Of a stretch of 64,000 nucleotides of DNA, positions 48,973 through 59,600 are shown in pieces. Positions within the stretch are counted from its first letter, which is position 1. Each line of letters opens with the position of its first letter. Both the position numbers and the translations under genes were made by a program. Where the stretch lies: NCBI GenBank assembly GCA_013287645.1, contig JABDDJ010000001.1, forward strand, positions 125,503-189,502, written 5' to 3'. Under the pieces are notes generated by a model. It made no database searches. It saw nothing but the letters and a program-made list of their open reading frames with translations, and was not told the origin of the DNA. The stretch is from Chlamydiota bacterium (lineage in GTDB: Bacteria; Chlamydiota; Chlamydiia; Chlamydiales; JABDDJ01).

Positions 48973-49055
48973 ACTTTGATTTGTAAGTTCTTATAAATTT
49001 TATTTACCATAGAGAAGAGAAACATCCCAGAGAAAAAATAATAACAAACAAGGAT

Positions 49056-49082
49056 TCAGCACTTGAAGGTCGAGAGTGCTAA
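49056..49082 (+). promoter_or_regulatory. CIRCE operator of hrcA-grpE-dnaK
   Basis: TCAGCACTT, 9 bases, GAGTGCTAA: one mismatch pair from the consensus TTAGCACTC-N9-GAGTGCTAA. This is the binding site of the HrcA repressor encoded just downstream; loss of binding on heat shock induces the operon. Confidence 0.93.
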
Positions 49083-49088
49083 ATTTTC

Positions 49089-49118
49089 TTGACCCTTTAC
49101 TCGCTTACCTGATATGAT
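49089..49118 (+). promoter_or_regulatory. Promoter of the hrcA operon
   Basis: TTGACC (49089-49094), 18-base spacer, TATGAT (49113-49118). CIRCE ends 6 bases before this -35 box, so bound HrcA would block polymerase from upstream. This is an unusual order, since CIRCE more often overlaps or follows the start; a second upstream promoter is possible. Confidence 0.6.
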
Positions 49119-49139
49119 AGTATCAAGAGTGAGGGAAAA

Positions 49140-50306
49140 ATGTCTAAAAAAGAGCGTGAACGTCAAGTTTTACTAGGCTTGGTGGACTACTACATCAAAA
49201 CTGGAAAGCCCGTTGGCTCTCACACCCTTAAAGGTGCTGGGTTTGATAGCCTTAGCTCTGCGACTATCCGCAATTATTTTGCTAACCTTGAAAATGCAGG
49301 ATTTCTGCATCAGCATCACTCTTCTGGCGGCCGCTTCCCGACTGAATCTGCCTTCCGCCTTTATGCTGCTCATATTTTGGATGACTTTGAAGCCCACAAC
49401 TGCCCTCTTCCGCATATTCCACTTCCTCTAGACGAACTTCCTCTATCATCTGAATCTACCCGCGCTATCACCAGCCATCTTCAACAAACTGCCGATATTT
49501 TAAGCGCGTATACTTCTTGTGCTGCTTTTTTGTCTGCTCCCAGGTTTGACCATGATTTTGTGGTCGATCTAAAACTGTTAAGCCTCGATGCTGAACGTTG
49601 TGTATGTGTCATTATGACTGATTTTGGATTGGTCCAAACAGAGGTTCTGCACACTCCACGCAAGTTGTCTACTTTTAGTGCAAAACGTATTGAAGGATAC
49701 TTTCAAGCTCGTCTAGCGGGTCAAAAATCTGCCGAAATCCTCGAGCCAGAAGAAGAGGCAATAGCTCAAAATTTCTATAATGAATTAATGATCCGCCATC
49801 TTGTAAGCTATACCAATTTTAGCAGCGAATATCTCTATGCGACAGGCTTTGCACGCTTATTGAATAACCCTGAATTTCACGATGTCAAAACCCTAGCCTC
49901 TAGCTTATCTCTTTTTGAAGACCGCCAAAGCTTAAGGCATCTGGTCCAACATAGCTGTCGTCATGCTTTGTTAAAAATCTGGGTTGGCAGTGAGCTTACT
50001 ACCATTGGCTGTCCTGACGTTAGTTGTAGTGTGCTAGCGATACCCTATAAGATTCATAATCAGATCGTTGGAGCTATCGGACTGCTGGGACATATGCGAC
50101 TGCCCTATAGAGAACATATTGCAACGCTCCATCACGTTGCACAGCATTTGAGCGAAGTGCTGACTCGCACAGTTTATAAGTTTAAAATATCGTTCCGCCA
50201 GCCTGAGCATAAACCTGTTCAATTGGGCGTACAGGAACAAAAATTACTATTAGAAGATAAAAGTAGCCCAAAATCTGTAAAGAAAAAACATAAAATAAAA
50301 GGATAA
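49140..50306 (+). CDS. hrcA: Heat-inducible transcription repressor HrcA
   Basis: A 388-aa repressor that binds CIRCE (present at 49056). N-terminal winged helix with SSATIRNYFANLENAGFLHQHHSSGGRFPTE broken across residues 40-72, GAF-like dimer domain, and a conserved closing segment (IVGAIGLLGHMRLPYREHI). Beyond the normal end it has a ~40-residue basic tail (KHKPVQ...SVKKKHKIKG type), as described for Chlamydia HrcA, where the tail modulates repression. First gene of hrcA-grpE-dnaK; 9 bases to grpE. Confidence 0.96.
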   Translation: MSKKERERQVLLGLVDYYIKTGKPVGSHTLKGAGFDSLSSATIRNYFANLENAGFLHQHHSSGGRFPTESAFRLYAAHILDDFEAHNCPLPHIPLPLDELPLSSESTRAITSHLQQTADILSAYTSCAAFLSAPRFDHDFVVDLKLLSLDAERCVCVIMTDFGLVQTEVLHTPRKLSTFSAKRIEGYFQARLAGQKSAEILEPEEEAIAQNFYNELMIRHLVSYTNFSSEYLYATGFARLLNNPEFHDVKTLASSLSLFEDRQSLRHLVQHSCRHALLKIWVGSELTTIGCPDVSCSVLAIPYKIHNQIVGAIGLLGHMRLPYREHIATLHHVAQHLSEVLTRTVYKFKISFRQPEHKPVQLGVQEQKLLLEDKSSPKSVKKKHKIKG

Positions 50307-50315
50307 AGGAGTTAC

Positions 50316-50894
50316 ATGGACGAAGAAAAGAGTTCACCACAACCAGCAGAAGAAAAAGGGCCCTCACCTTCTCTCAACATGGTTTCTATACCCCGAGAGG
50401 AGTATGAAAGATTACAAGCTGAAACACGCGAATTTAAAGAAAAATATTTACAAGCCCTCGCTGAAGGCGAAAACTCGCGCAAACGCTTGCAAAAAGAGCG
50501 CCAAGAGATGATACAACACTCTATCCAAAATGTGGTTGTCGAATTTCTCAATCCCATTGACCATCTTGAAAACGCCCTACAGTATGCTAGCCACTCTTCG
50601 CCCGAGATTAAAACCTGGGCTACTGGCTTTGAAATGATTCTAACGCAATTTAAAGATGTACTCTCAAATCATGGCGTTATTCCATACGTTTCAGAAGGCC
50701 AACCCTTCGATCCTCATCTCCATGAAGCGATCGATGCTGTCCCTTCTGACCAGCATCCGCCAGGCACAGTCATTAAAGAAAACGTGCGAGGATACAAAAT
50801 GAGCAGTGGACGCGTTGTCCGCCCAGCTCGTGTACATGTGTCCATAGCTCCAGAGTCGACAGCTGAGTCGGCTGAACCAGAAACTAATTTATAA
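50316..50894 (+). CDS. grpE: Nucleotide exchange factor GrpE
   Basis: A 192-aa co-chaperone that releases ADP from DnaK. N-terminal coiled coil (about 28-75), four-helix region with NPIDHLENAL and ILTQFKDVLSNHGV, and the C-terminal beta wing with PFDPHLHEAI and VIKENVRGYKM. Disordered acidic start. ATG 50316 with AAAGGAG 5 bases before. Between hrcA and dnaK, under CIRCE control. Confidence 0.96.
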   Translation: MDEEKSSPQPAEEKGPSPSLNMVSIPREEYERLQAETREFKEKYLQALAEGENSRKRLQKERQEMIQHSIQNVVVEFLNPIDHLENALQYASHSSPEIKTWATGFEMILTQFKDVLSNHGVIPYVSEGQPFDPHLHEAIDAVPSDQHPPGTVIKENVRGYKMSSGRVVRPARVHVSIAPESTAESAEPETNL

Positions 50895-50918
50895 ACCTTT
50901 CCAAGGAGGATCCTTGAT

Positions 50919-52904
50919 ATGAATCAACAAGCAAAAAAGGGAAAAATTATCGGTATAGACCTTGGGACGACAAACTCATGCGTCGCTGTCATGGAGGGCG
51001 GTACGCCAAAAGTGATTGCGTCGGCTGAAGGTTCCCGTACTACACCGTCTGTGGTTGCGTTTAAAGACGGTGGCCGCGAGCGTTTAGTAGGCATTCCAGC
51101 TAAGCGCCAAGCTATTACTAACCCAGAAAATACCATCTACTCATCAAAGCGATTTATTGGACGTAAGTATGATGAGGTAGGAAGTGAGATCGCTATTGTG
51201 CCTTTTAAAGTTGTTAAAGGGCCAAATGGTGAAGCTGTTTTTGAAGTGTTTGGCAAAACTTACACTCCGGAAGAGATCGGTGCACAGATACTCATAAAGA
51301 TGAAAGAGACTGCTGAGGCTTATCTCGGAGAGAAGGTTACAGAAGCAGTTATTACAGTACCAGCCTACTTCAATGACTCGCAAAGACAATCCACAAAAGA
51401 TGCTGGAAGAATCGCAGGACTTGACGTCAAGCGTATTATTCCAGAGCCTACTGCTGCTGCACTTGCATATGGCCTCGACAAAGATAAGACTGACAAGAAA
51501 GTGGCTGTATTTGACTTGGGTGGCGGTACATTTGATATTTCTATCCTAGAAATTGGCGATGGAGTATTTGAAGTGCTCGCAACCAACGGTGACACACACC
51601 TGGGAGGCGATGACTTTGATAATGCTATCCTCGAATGGATCTTGAGCACATTTAAACAAGAACATGGCATTGATTTACGCAACGATAAGATGGCGCTGCA
51701 AAGATTGCGCGATGCGGCTGAAAAGGCTAAAATCGAGCTTTCTGGCACACAGCAAACAGAAATCAACCAGCCCTTCATCACAATGGATGCCTCTGGTCCA
51801 AAGCATCTTTCTTTGACATTGACACGCAGTAAACTCGAAAGTTTGACATCAAAATTGATCGAGCGTACTCGTGAGCCCTGCCTCAAGTGCTTAAAAGATT
51901 CAGGACTGTCTGCTAGTGACATTGGCGAGGTTATTCTTGTTGGCGGTATGACACGTATGCCTGCGGTTCAAGATATGGTAAAACAGATCTTTAATCGTGA
52001 AGGTCATAAAGGCGTTAACCCAGACGAGGTCGTCGCTGTAGGTGCTGCCATCCAAGGCGGCGTATTAAGCGGTACTGTTAAAGATGTTCTGCTACTCGAT
52101 GTCAATCCTTTGACACTCGGTATTGAGACTCTTGGCGGTGTGATGACTCCCCTTGTTGAACGCAACACAACTATTCCTACGCAGAAAAAACAGATCTTCT
52201 CAACAGCTTCGGACAACCAGCCCGCTGTCACCATTCGCGTTCTCCAAGGCGAACGCAAAATGGCCAATGACAATAAAGAAGTGGGACGCTTCGACTTGAC
52301 AGACATCCCTCCTGCACCACGTGGAATGCCTCAGGTTGAGGTCGCCTTCGATATCGATGCGGATGGTATTTTGCATGTCTCAGCTAAAGATATGGCTAGC
52401 GGCAAGCAGCAGAAAATCCGCATTGAGGCTCAATCCGGCCTAAATGAGGAAGATATCAAGCGCATGGTGCGAGATGCTGAAGAGCATCAAGATGAAGATC
52501 GCCGACGTAAAGAAGAGGCTGAAACTACCAATGAAGCCGATTCGCTTGTTTTCCGAGCAAGAAAAGCGCTCAGTGATTACAAAGACAAGCTTCCTCAAGA
52601 GGTTGTTAGTGATGTTGAAAAACACATTAAAGATGTCGAAGATGCGTTAAGCACGAAAGATACTGCGCGTATTAAAGCAGCCAAAGCTGCTTTGGAGCAG
52701 CATATGCAGCGCATTGGCGAAGCGATGTCAAAAGCGACGGGCGCACCTCATGCAGAAGCGGCAGCAGGAGCTGGACCTCATCATGGAGAAGCAGGCTCTC
52801 CTTTCGGTGGTCATGGCCATGCCGGACCATCTCAAGAAAGCAAGACTCCACCAGGAGATGATATTCAAGAGGCGGAAGTCGAAATCATTGATGATGATAA
52901 GTAA
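50919..52904 (+). CDS. dnaK: Chaperone DnaK (Hsp70)
   Basis: A 661-aa ATP-dependent chaperone. [17 protein letters not shown] at the start, [29 protein letters not shown]; substrate domain from about 395 ([17 protein letters not shown]). The C-terminal tail is Gly/His/Ala-rich and ends EVEIIDDDK. Ribosome site AAGGAGG 11 bases before ATG 50919. A strong hairpin terminator follows (52913-52935). The last seven codons plus terminator are repeated at 53735-53784. Confidence 0.98.
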   Translation: MNQQAKKGKIIGIDLGTTNSCVAVMEGGTPKVIASAEGSRTTPSVVAFKDGGRERLVGIPAKRQAITNPENTIYSSKRFIGRKYDEVGSEIAIVPFKVVKGPNGEAVFEVFGKTYTPEEIGAQILIKMKETAEAYLGEKVTEAVITVPAYFNDSQRQSTKDAGRIAGLDVKRIIPEPTAAALAYGLDKDKTDKKVAVFDLGGGTFDISILEIGDGVFEVLATNGDTHLGGDDFDNAILEWILSTFKQEHGIDLRNDKMALQRLRDAAEKAKIELSGTQQTEINQPFITMDASGPKHLSLTLTRSKLESLTSKLIERTREPCLKCLKDSGLSASDIGEVILVGGMTRMPAVQDMVKQIFNREGHKGVNPDEVVAVGAAIQGGVLSGTVKDVLLLDVNPLTLGIETLGGVMTPLVERNTTIPTQKKQIFSTASDNQPAVTIRVLQGERKMANDNKEVGRFDLTDIPPAPRGMPQVEVAFDIDADGILHVSAKDMASGKQQKIRIEAQSGLNEEDIKRMVRDAEEHQDEDRRRKEEAETTNEADSLVFRARKALSDYKDKLPQEVVSDVEKHIKDVEDALSTKDTARIKAAKAALEQHMQRIGEAMSKATGAPHAEAAAGAGPHHGEAGSPFGGHGHAGPSQESKTPPGDDIQEAEVEIIDDDK

Positions 52905-52936
52905 GTGACTATGCGCGTCCTTTAAAAGGACGCGCA
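52887..52936 (+). repeat. Direct repeat copy 1: dnaK 3' end and terminator
   Basis: Identical at 49 of 50 positions to 53735-53784; similarity extends about 8 bases upstream. The pair brackets the exported GNAT gene (about 800 bp). Confidence 0.92.
52913..52935 (+). terminator. dnaK terminator hairpin
   Basis: Perfect 10-bp stem GCGCGTCCTT with loop TAA, starting 8 bases after the dnaK stop. No T run follows directly. Confidence 0.75.
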
Positions 52937-52975
52937 ACTTGAGTTTTAGGTTTTAAGGTCGAAAAATCCTAAAAC

Positions 52976-53617
52976 TCAGTTAAGTAAATGTTTCCAAAAG
53001 AAGAGAGTATGGACTGTTTCTTCTTGATCATCAATATTTCGCCACAAGACAGAAAAAGAGAGCGGTAGACGTTCAAAATTCATTGATTTCCAAAAATTTT
53101 CCATCGGTTCAAATCCTTCTGGTTGAGAAGGATCATATTTCCAATTTTCAATCTCAGAAATAATAAGAGCTTCATAAGTGCCAGTTTCTTTAGCTTTTGC
53201 AGCTAACTTTTGAAATAATTGTTTTTCAAGACCTTGATGGCGGTATTCATTTAAGACACCAAACTCTCCAATATAATATAAACTCGAAATATCCATTCCT
53301 TTGCTTACAAAAGGATCGCGATAGTTAGCACGAGATTCGGATAATGAAATACCTGTAGCCAAGCCCACGAGCTTATTTTCATCGATAGCTAAACAAGCTT
53401 CACCCGATTGCGTTAAGGTAAAATTAATATAGCATTCATAGTCAGAAGCTTCACCAGTATATAGATAAGGGTATTCGGCATAAAAAGTGTGACAAAACTC
53501 AGTAATCTGCGGTAAATATGATTGCAGAGCATCACCTTTAAGCACATGGAGTTGAACATCTGCTGAAACGCTTCCAAAAAGTAACATAAGACCCATTATA
53601 AAAAGTTTTAGTTTCAT
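52976..53617 (-). CDS. Exported GNAT-type acetyltransferase
   Basis: A 213-aa protein with a Sec signal peptide (MKLKLFIMGLMLLFGSVSA, then DVQL), followed by a GNAT-like domain: YIGEFGVLNEYRHQGLEKQLF carries the acetyl-CoA loop (here RHQGLE in place of Q/RxxGxG/A), and EPMENFWKSMNFERLP resembles the closing GNAT segment. GNAT enzymes are normally cytosolic because they need acetyl-CoA, so export is odd. I chose ATG 53617 because GGAG lies 6 bases before it and the signal peptide begins there; the frame is open further up to 53671. It lies on the opposite strand to dnaK and between the dnaK-end repeats, so it is probably inserted. Confidence 0.8.
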   Translation of the reverse strand: MKLKLFIMGLMLLFGSVSADVQLHVLKGDALQSYLPQITEFCHTFYAEYPYLYTGEASDYECYINFTLTQSGEACLAIDENKLVGLATGISLSESRANYRDPFVSKGMDISSLYYIGEFGVLNEYRHQGLEKQLFQKLAAKAKETGTYEALIISEIENWKYDPSQPEGFEPMENFWKSMNFERLPLSFSVLWRNIDDQEETVHTLFFWKHLLN

Positions 53618-53734
53618 ATTCACTCCATAATTTAAAAAAATAAATTTAAAAATAATAATGTATTTAAGCAAGTAGAATCAAGCTAACTAGTTAAGAGGTA
53701 TCACAACCTGCTAATTTTTTAAGGATGAGGAATG

Positions 53735-53784
53735 ATTGATGATGATAAGTAAGTGACTATGCGCGTCCTTTAAGAGGACGCGCA
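53735..53784 (+). repeat. Direct repeat copy 2: displaced dnaK end and terminator
   Basis: Copy of 52887-52936. On the minus strand its hairpin is read as the last codons of the antitoxin-like gene (53757-53966). Confidence 0.92.
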
Positions 53785-53966
53785 TTCTTATATTGAGAGA
53801 AATCAATATTTAATTTACTTATTCTCCCCTCTTTTGCTTGTTGAATTCCCTCTAAAACAGAAGCGAGTGCTTGAGGATTTTCATAGAGCCATGCCTCGCG
53901 AGAAGGAATTTCAACCATGGGTTCCAGGCTAACCTCACCTTTTTCATGCCTAGTATGTTTTTTCAT
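53757..53966 (-). CDS. Antitoxin-like small protein, C-terminus replaced
   Basis: A 69-aa protein. IPSREAWLYENPQALASVLEGIQQAKEGRI resembles, across about residues 20-50, the C-terminal half of small antitoxins that precede RelE/ParE toxins. ATG 53966 has GGAG about 8 bases before. No toxin gene lies downstream; the next minus-strand gene is the exported GNAT. The last residues (ARPLKGRA) are encoded by the duplicated dnaK terminator hairpin, so the native 3' end was lost when the repeat formed. It may be an orphan remnant. The family assignment is by resemblance only. Confidence 0.6.
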   Translation of the reverse strand: MKKHTRHEKGEVSLEPMVEIPSREAWLYENPQALASVLEGIQQAKEGRISKLNIDFSQYKNARPLKGRA

Positions 53967-54110
53967 ACACTTCTCCGTCGTATCAATTGCATTATAACAA
54001 CATGTGTATTTCCCACAATAAGTAGATCGAGCCTGTCCTGACGCGAACAGCTTTCTTAATAAAGTCTTAACAATTCTTTATTACACTTGCTATTTTTATA
54101 TGGTTTAAAA

Positions 54111-56618
54111 ATGGCAACAGCTGTAAGCAATAATTCAACAATTTCTGTTAATAATTCTTTAAATCCTCGAGAGCAGAGAGGTAAAGAGAGACTAACGCGG
54201 AAAAAAATTTGCGCAGAAATTCTAGAGAAATCAGCAATATTACATTCTCAAGATGAACTTGACATTACTATCCGTCAACTATTTATAAACTTTCTACTTA
54301 GAAAGTATACAGAAACGAACGATACTCAACTTAAAAAAGATATCAAAAATGAGATAAGTATCATTATTAATGTTAGTACAATCTTTCAAACTCCTACTTA
54401 TTTTGAAACTAATCCTAAATGCCCCTCTTCCTTGGCAGCCGATCCTACAATGGAGAAACTATGGAAATGTTCTCAGTCTATTAAACATAATGGTATATGC
54501 ACAGAACGTTTATCCCTTCTAGATTATCTTTGTAAAGATATACTTGAAGATGCCGGAAAGGGGGGTAAGAAGAATGTTATTAATCCTCAATCTGATACGA
54601 CTCCCCTATCAAAAAAAGTCAAACAAATACAGTTAATGTTAGATTCATGGAAGAACTCGGAAGCGATAGCTTACTTAAATTCGTTCAATTCTGACGAATG
54701 GATTAAGAAATATGATTCTGATGATGCAGAAGCCATCTATTCAAGCATTAGGGTTTTTGTAAAAAGATGGAATAAATTTTACGATTTAATTTCATCAAAA
54801 TTACAAAAAATAAAAAACACTAGCAGTAAAACATTAAAAGAAAAGTTACTTCTTGATGATGCTGCAAATATATCTATTACAAATAGCGCCGAATTGCCCA
54901 TAGAACTTATTGCTATTGAAGAAAAATCCAAAGTACAATTGGAACTTAATAGAGTAGCATATAACAATCCTTTTCTAATACGAAAAGAAGCGCAGCACAT
55001 TATGGGCAAAAATTCTTCTGATGACTCGATAACAATGGTGCTAAAATCATCTATTACTAAATGGGAAAATATAAGATTCGCCTCTCTACATTTATGTAAT
55101 CTTACTTATTTCCTTTGCTATGCTTCTAACGTCCTTCAAAACGAAGCTGATGCAATTAGACTACCCAGTGCTTTACATTTACTTTCTCACGAAGATCAAC
55201 AATCCTGGTTACAAAAAGTCCTGGAGTCGAAAAAGGTGGCTCCTAAGCAACCAGCTAGAAAGACAAAAAAGCAAAATCATTCAAGCGCATCTACTGCTAC
55301 AACCAATTGTTCAAGCTCATCAAGAAAAAAACGTTCACGGCATAATAAAGCCCGTTCTCCAGAGAAGGTTATTACTGTACTTAGCCTCTGTTCACTTCAA
55401 AGAAATCGCACACGACAAACATTTTTTGCTTTGAAATCTACGCTACTTGAGAATGTCTCAGATTCTATGTATGAGACTGTTCAAGGCTGTTTAAAACAGT
55501 GTAAAATGAGTTTAGGTCAGGCAAGGAGTGGGTTTGAATGGATCCATACTCTCTTCACGAAAAACGAATTCAAGTATATCCCTCAAGCTACTTCAACATT
55601 AATATTTGATCTACACAGCATTTTAGAGCAGTTGATTTCCTGCAAATATATCTTAACCCATAACGAAATGCCTTCAGATCATCATTTGTCAGATAATGCT
55701 AGAGATGCTCAATTTCAAAATCTCTCTAATGCGACTACAACTACATTTTCTAACAATTCTGAAGGCACTTATTATTTAAGATATCCACAAAGCTCTTTAA
55801 ATGAATATGCTGACAAACTGCCTACAGCGTTAAGCTTAATTGCACAGACTAAGAACCTACAAAATAAAAATGCAGAAGAACAAAAAATATTTCTAGCTGA
55901 ATTGGAGAGAACATATTACGAAACAATGGCCGCCTTTGATGAGCTAACAGCTGCATTGACTCAAAAAGATTACGTCGCTCACGAAGATCAAAAAGCAACC
56001 ATTTGTATTAAGTCTTTTACACTAAAAAGTTCTTCTTCATCTCATCAAACATTGTTGTCAAAGGCCTCTAATGCATTATCAAAATGGAATATTGAGAAAT
56101 TTAACCAAAATTATTATTTCAAAGAACTCATTGAAAATGTCCTCACTCATCTAGCTGCGCTTGAGCATATATCAACAATAGAGACCTCTTCACCTGATAT
56201 GGTGGCTAAATTGAATCGTGACTGCTTATTGCATTTTCAAACTGCCATGGAACTTTTACTCAGACTGCTCTCTATTAAAGAATTAAGAAGAAATATTGTT
56301 AAACATGATTTCACTGTATGTGAAAAATTCATCAAAGACGCATCCATTCTTGCAGAACTTAATAAGTTTTCTCTAGGAGATGCAGTGCGTTACCCCATGC
56401 TACACATGACATGTGCGTCGGAACAAAATCCTTGGATTAAACAACTTGTTGAAGGATACAAATATGCTGCTTCAGTTGAAGAGACCGAAGCGGGTCTATT
56501 TTCTGTGAAGACACACTCAAAAAATCAACCTAAAGCTCCTAAGAAGAATCTCTTAGATGAAGTTTACGCCTCTGGGGTCAACATCATCGACTACCTTGTA
56601 AAAGCTCTAACAGATTGA
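54111..56618 (+). CDS. Hypothetical protein, 835 aa
   Basis: I do not recognise it. Mostly helical, soluble, without signal or membrane segment. A central Ser/Thr/Lys/Arg-rich linker (about 385-425; SSASTATTNCSSSSRKKRSR) separates two helical halves and contains a basic cluster like a nuclear-localisation signal, which suggests, without proof, action in the host cell. Start: ATG 54111 (MATAVSNN); an in-frame TTG at 54087 is possible. Neither has a ribosome site, and TATTTTTATATG runs directly before the ATG, so the message may have a very short leader. The 144-base gap upstream shows no other gene. Confidence 0.82.
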   Translation: MATAVSNNSTISVNNSLNPREQRGKERLTRKKICAEILEKSAILHSQDELDITIRQLFINFLLRKYTETNDTQLKKDIKNEISIIINVSTIFQTPTYFETNPKCPSSLAADPTMEKLWKCSQSIKHNGICTERLSLLDYLCKDILEDAGKGGKKNVINPQSDTTPLSKKVKQIQLMLDSWKNSEAIAYLNSFNSDEWIKKYDSDDAEAIYSSIRVFVKRWNKFYDLISSKLQKIKNTSSKTLKEKLLLDDAANISITNSAELPIELIAIEEKSKVQLELNRVAYNNPFLIRKEAQHIMGKNSSDDSITMVLKSSITKWENIRFASLHLCNLTYFLCYASNVLQNEADAIRLPSALHLLSHEDQQSWLQKVLESKKVAPKQPARKTKKQNHSSASTATTNCSSSSRKKRSRHNKARSPEKVITVLSLCSLQRNRTRQTFFALKSTLLENVSDSMYETVQGCLKQCKMSLGQARSGFEWIHTLFTKNEFKYIPQATSTLIFDLHSILEQLISCKYILTHNEMPSDHHLSDNARDAQFQNLSNATTTTFSNNSEGTYYLRYPQSSLNEYADKLPTALSLIAQTKNLQNKNAEEQKIFLAELERTYYETMAAFDELTAALTQKDYVAHEDQKATICIKSFTLKSSSSSHQTLLSKASNALSKWNIEKFNQNYYFKELIENVLTHLAALEHISTIETSSPDMVAKLNRDCLLHFQTAMELLLRLLSIKELRRNIVKHDFTVCEKFIKDASILAELNKFSLGDAVRYPMLHMTCASEQNPWIKQLVEGYKYAASVEETEAGLFSVKTHSKNQPKAPKKNLLDEVYASGVNIIDYLVKALTD

Positions 56619-56666
56619 TAAATTTTTCACTTCTCAGTTATCTTCTTGCCTTTGCTGGAGGTTGCT

Positions 56667-59600
56667 TTGCGTCTGAAAAAAATCACTCTAATGGGTTTTA
56701 AATCCTTTGCTTACAAAACAACCCTCACGTTTCATCCTGGTATTACCGCAATCGTCGGACCTAATGGCTGCGGAAAATCGAATGTAGCCGACTCATTCCG
56801 CTGGGTTTTAGGAGAGCAATCAGCGAAATCACTACGTGGTCATAAAATGCAGGATGTGATCTTCGCAGGGACCACGCAACGTGCTCCGCTCAATCTGGCT
56901 GAAGTCACCATCACATTCACCGAAGTGCAGGGTGCTTTACCCATCGAATTCGACGAAGTGGCTATTTCACGGCGTTTACATCGTAGTGGTGATTCGGAAT
57001 ACCTTCTCAATGGCACTGAAGTACGTTTAAAGGATATCCAAGGTCTATTCCTTGATTCTGGAATAGGTAAAGAGGCTTTTTCCATATTTGAACAGGGCAA
57101 AATTGACCAAGTAATCCATGATACGCCTATTGAACGCCGGGCTATCTTCGAAGAGGCTGCGGGAATTGTCCGTTTCTTGCACAGAAAGAAAGAAGCATTA
57201 CGTAAATTAGAACAGACAGACCTTAATCTATCTCGGGTTGAGGATATCTTGCGCGAAGTGAATCAGCGAGTGGTACTTCTAGAACAGCAGGCAGCTAAAG
57301 CCATCGAATTCAAAGAAAAAAAAGCCTTCCTCGATAAACTAGAGAAGCTATTGATGGAGACTAAATGGTCTATCAGTAAGCAGAAACAGCTACAGTTGTC
57401 CGAATCTGAACGAGGAACGGCGCTGCGTATTGAGGAGCAAACACAAACTATCCAAGCTCTGCGGGATAAACTTCACCAAGCTAAAGTGGCTACTCATGAG
57501 TGTGAAACAGCCTTGAAGTCACGCTCAGAGGAGATGTACCAAAAACGCAATGAGAGAGATCTCTCCTTACGAGATAAGAAATACCTTTCACAAAGGCGCG
57601 AGGAGCTGCAAACTCAGATTGGCAAATGGACGCAAGAGAAAGATGCTCTGACACAATCCAATCAAAAAGGTCTGGAAGAACAACAACAGCTTTCAGAATC
57701 TCACGATGAGATAAAAACTGCCTTGGCGCAATTAAAGCAAATTTTTGAAGGAGCCCAGCAGGATTATCAAAAGAGGCAACAGCAGGTTGAAGAGCTGCGC
57801 ACACAACTAGAGCAGAGTCAAAAAAACCGTTTAACAACCACTCAGGCGCATAGTGGTAAGACCTCCGAATGGAAACAGCTTCAGGCACGCTTAGGGGCTT
57901 TAGAGGAACGGTTACCACCTCTTGCGGAGCGAGCGGAAATCTTACTGAAGCAGCGTCAAGAAGCTACGCAAAAACAGCAAGAGAGATCGAAGGACCTAGC
58001 AAATTTATCCAAAGAAATTGACATATTTCATCAGCAGTTAGCTGCCATTGAAAAAACACTCAATGAATTGAAAGAGGCCAATATAGCAGCTCAAGTTAAC
58101 AAAGAGACTTTGGCAAAAGAGTCTGCTACTCTACAAGCACGTTTGGGTGCATTAAAAGAGATGCGAAAATCTTTAGAAGGTTTCTCTACTGGATGTAAAC
58201 GCTTACTGAAAGAATCTGAAACTCCACAAAGCCCATTATATAATAAAGTCTCTCCCTTGTATGCGATTGCCACTCCCCCATCAGGTTCTGAAGGCGCTTT
58301 TTTTGCAGCGATGCACCCTTATAACCAAACTCTGGTTGTAGCGTCTCCAGAACATCAACGAGAAGTCTTAGCATTTGCTAAAAAGCATCAGCTCAATGAC
58401 ATCTCTCTCTTCTGCATGAACCATTTAAGTCCTGTGGATCTATCTCAGCACTTTCTAATAGGCTTAGAAGTAGCTGATGAAGGAATTTTCGTTGATGGCA
58501 AAGGAGTGCTCTTCTTTCAACCCAAACGAGAAGGAAATGCCTTTTTGAGAGAAGCAGAGATTACACAGATGGAAGAGGAGTATAAGAAGCTAGAAACCCG
58601 TCGTGAAACGCAAATTATTGAACATCAACAACTTCAGAAAAAGATCACCGATCTCCAAAACGAACGCTCCAGCCTGGATAAAACAATGCGTTCCTCAGAG
58701 ATGAAGCTTGTTGAAATCAATCATGCACTCTTAAGACACCAGGCCGATGTCAAACGCCTTGAAGAAGAGTATCAAACTTTAGAAGTCGAACGCGCCAAAA
58801 CACACGCCTCCATTCAAGATTTGACAGCGCGATGCAGTTCCCTCAACCATGAAGTGACTTCTTTAGAAGAGATGCTTAAAGGTTCAGAGAACACTTTCTA
58901 CGAGCAGCAGAGCCGCCTTGAAACGTATGTACAGACTGCCAAAGAGGCAAAGCTCCATTTCGAAACCTCACAAAGGCAGTGGCAAGAAACTTACAGCAAA
59001 GATCGCCAACAGACACATGCCTTAGAACTCCTAGCCGTGAAACAGCAAGAACGCGATCAGACATTGCAAAAACTCCAACAACAAATTTCACAAGCAAAGA
59101 GTACCATCGAGTCTATGCTTACAAATAGCCAAGATTCCGGAGATAAGCTTGAAGAGGTTCAGAAGCTGTTGGAGAGGCTCGAATCTTCATGCGCTCAGCT
59201 GGAGAAAAATACAGCCGAATCTAAGACCCGCGTACAAAGCATTGAAGAACAGATTCAAAAACAAGAAAATATTTTAAAATCCTCTGAAAATGAGAAAAAT
59301 AAATTTGCGATGCAGTTGACTCAACAAATCACTTTGCAAGAATCGCTAGAACAGACTTTTGAAGAGAGATTTTCCACAAAGCCATCCATGCCCACAGAAG
59401 TTCTCAAGGATATTCCAGGAGCAGAAAAAGAGCTTCGACAGCACAAACAAGAGCTTGATGCAGTCAAAGATATTAACATGCTAGCCATTGAAGAGTGTGC
59501 ACAAGATAAGGAGCGCAGCACCTTTTTGAGCCATCAGGTCAACGATCTCAAAAGTTCCAAGCAAGAGCTTGTAAAAGTCATTGCCGAATTGGATAGCCAG

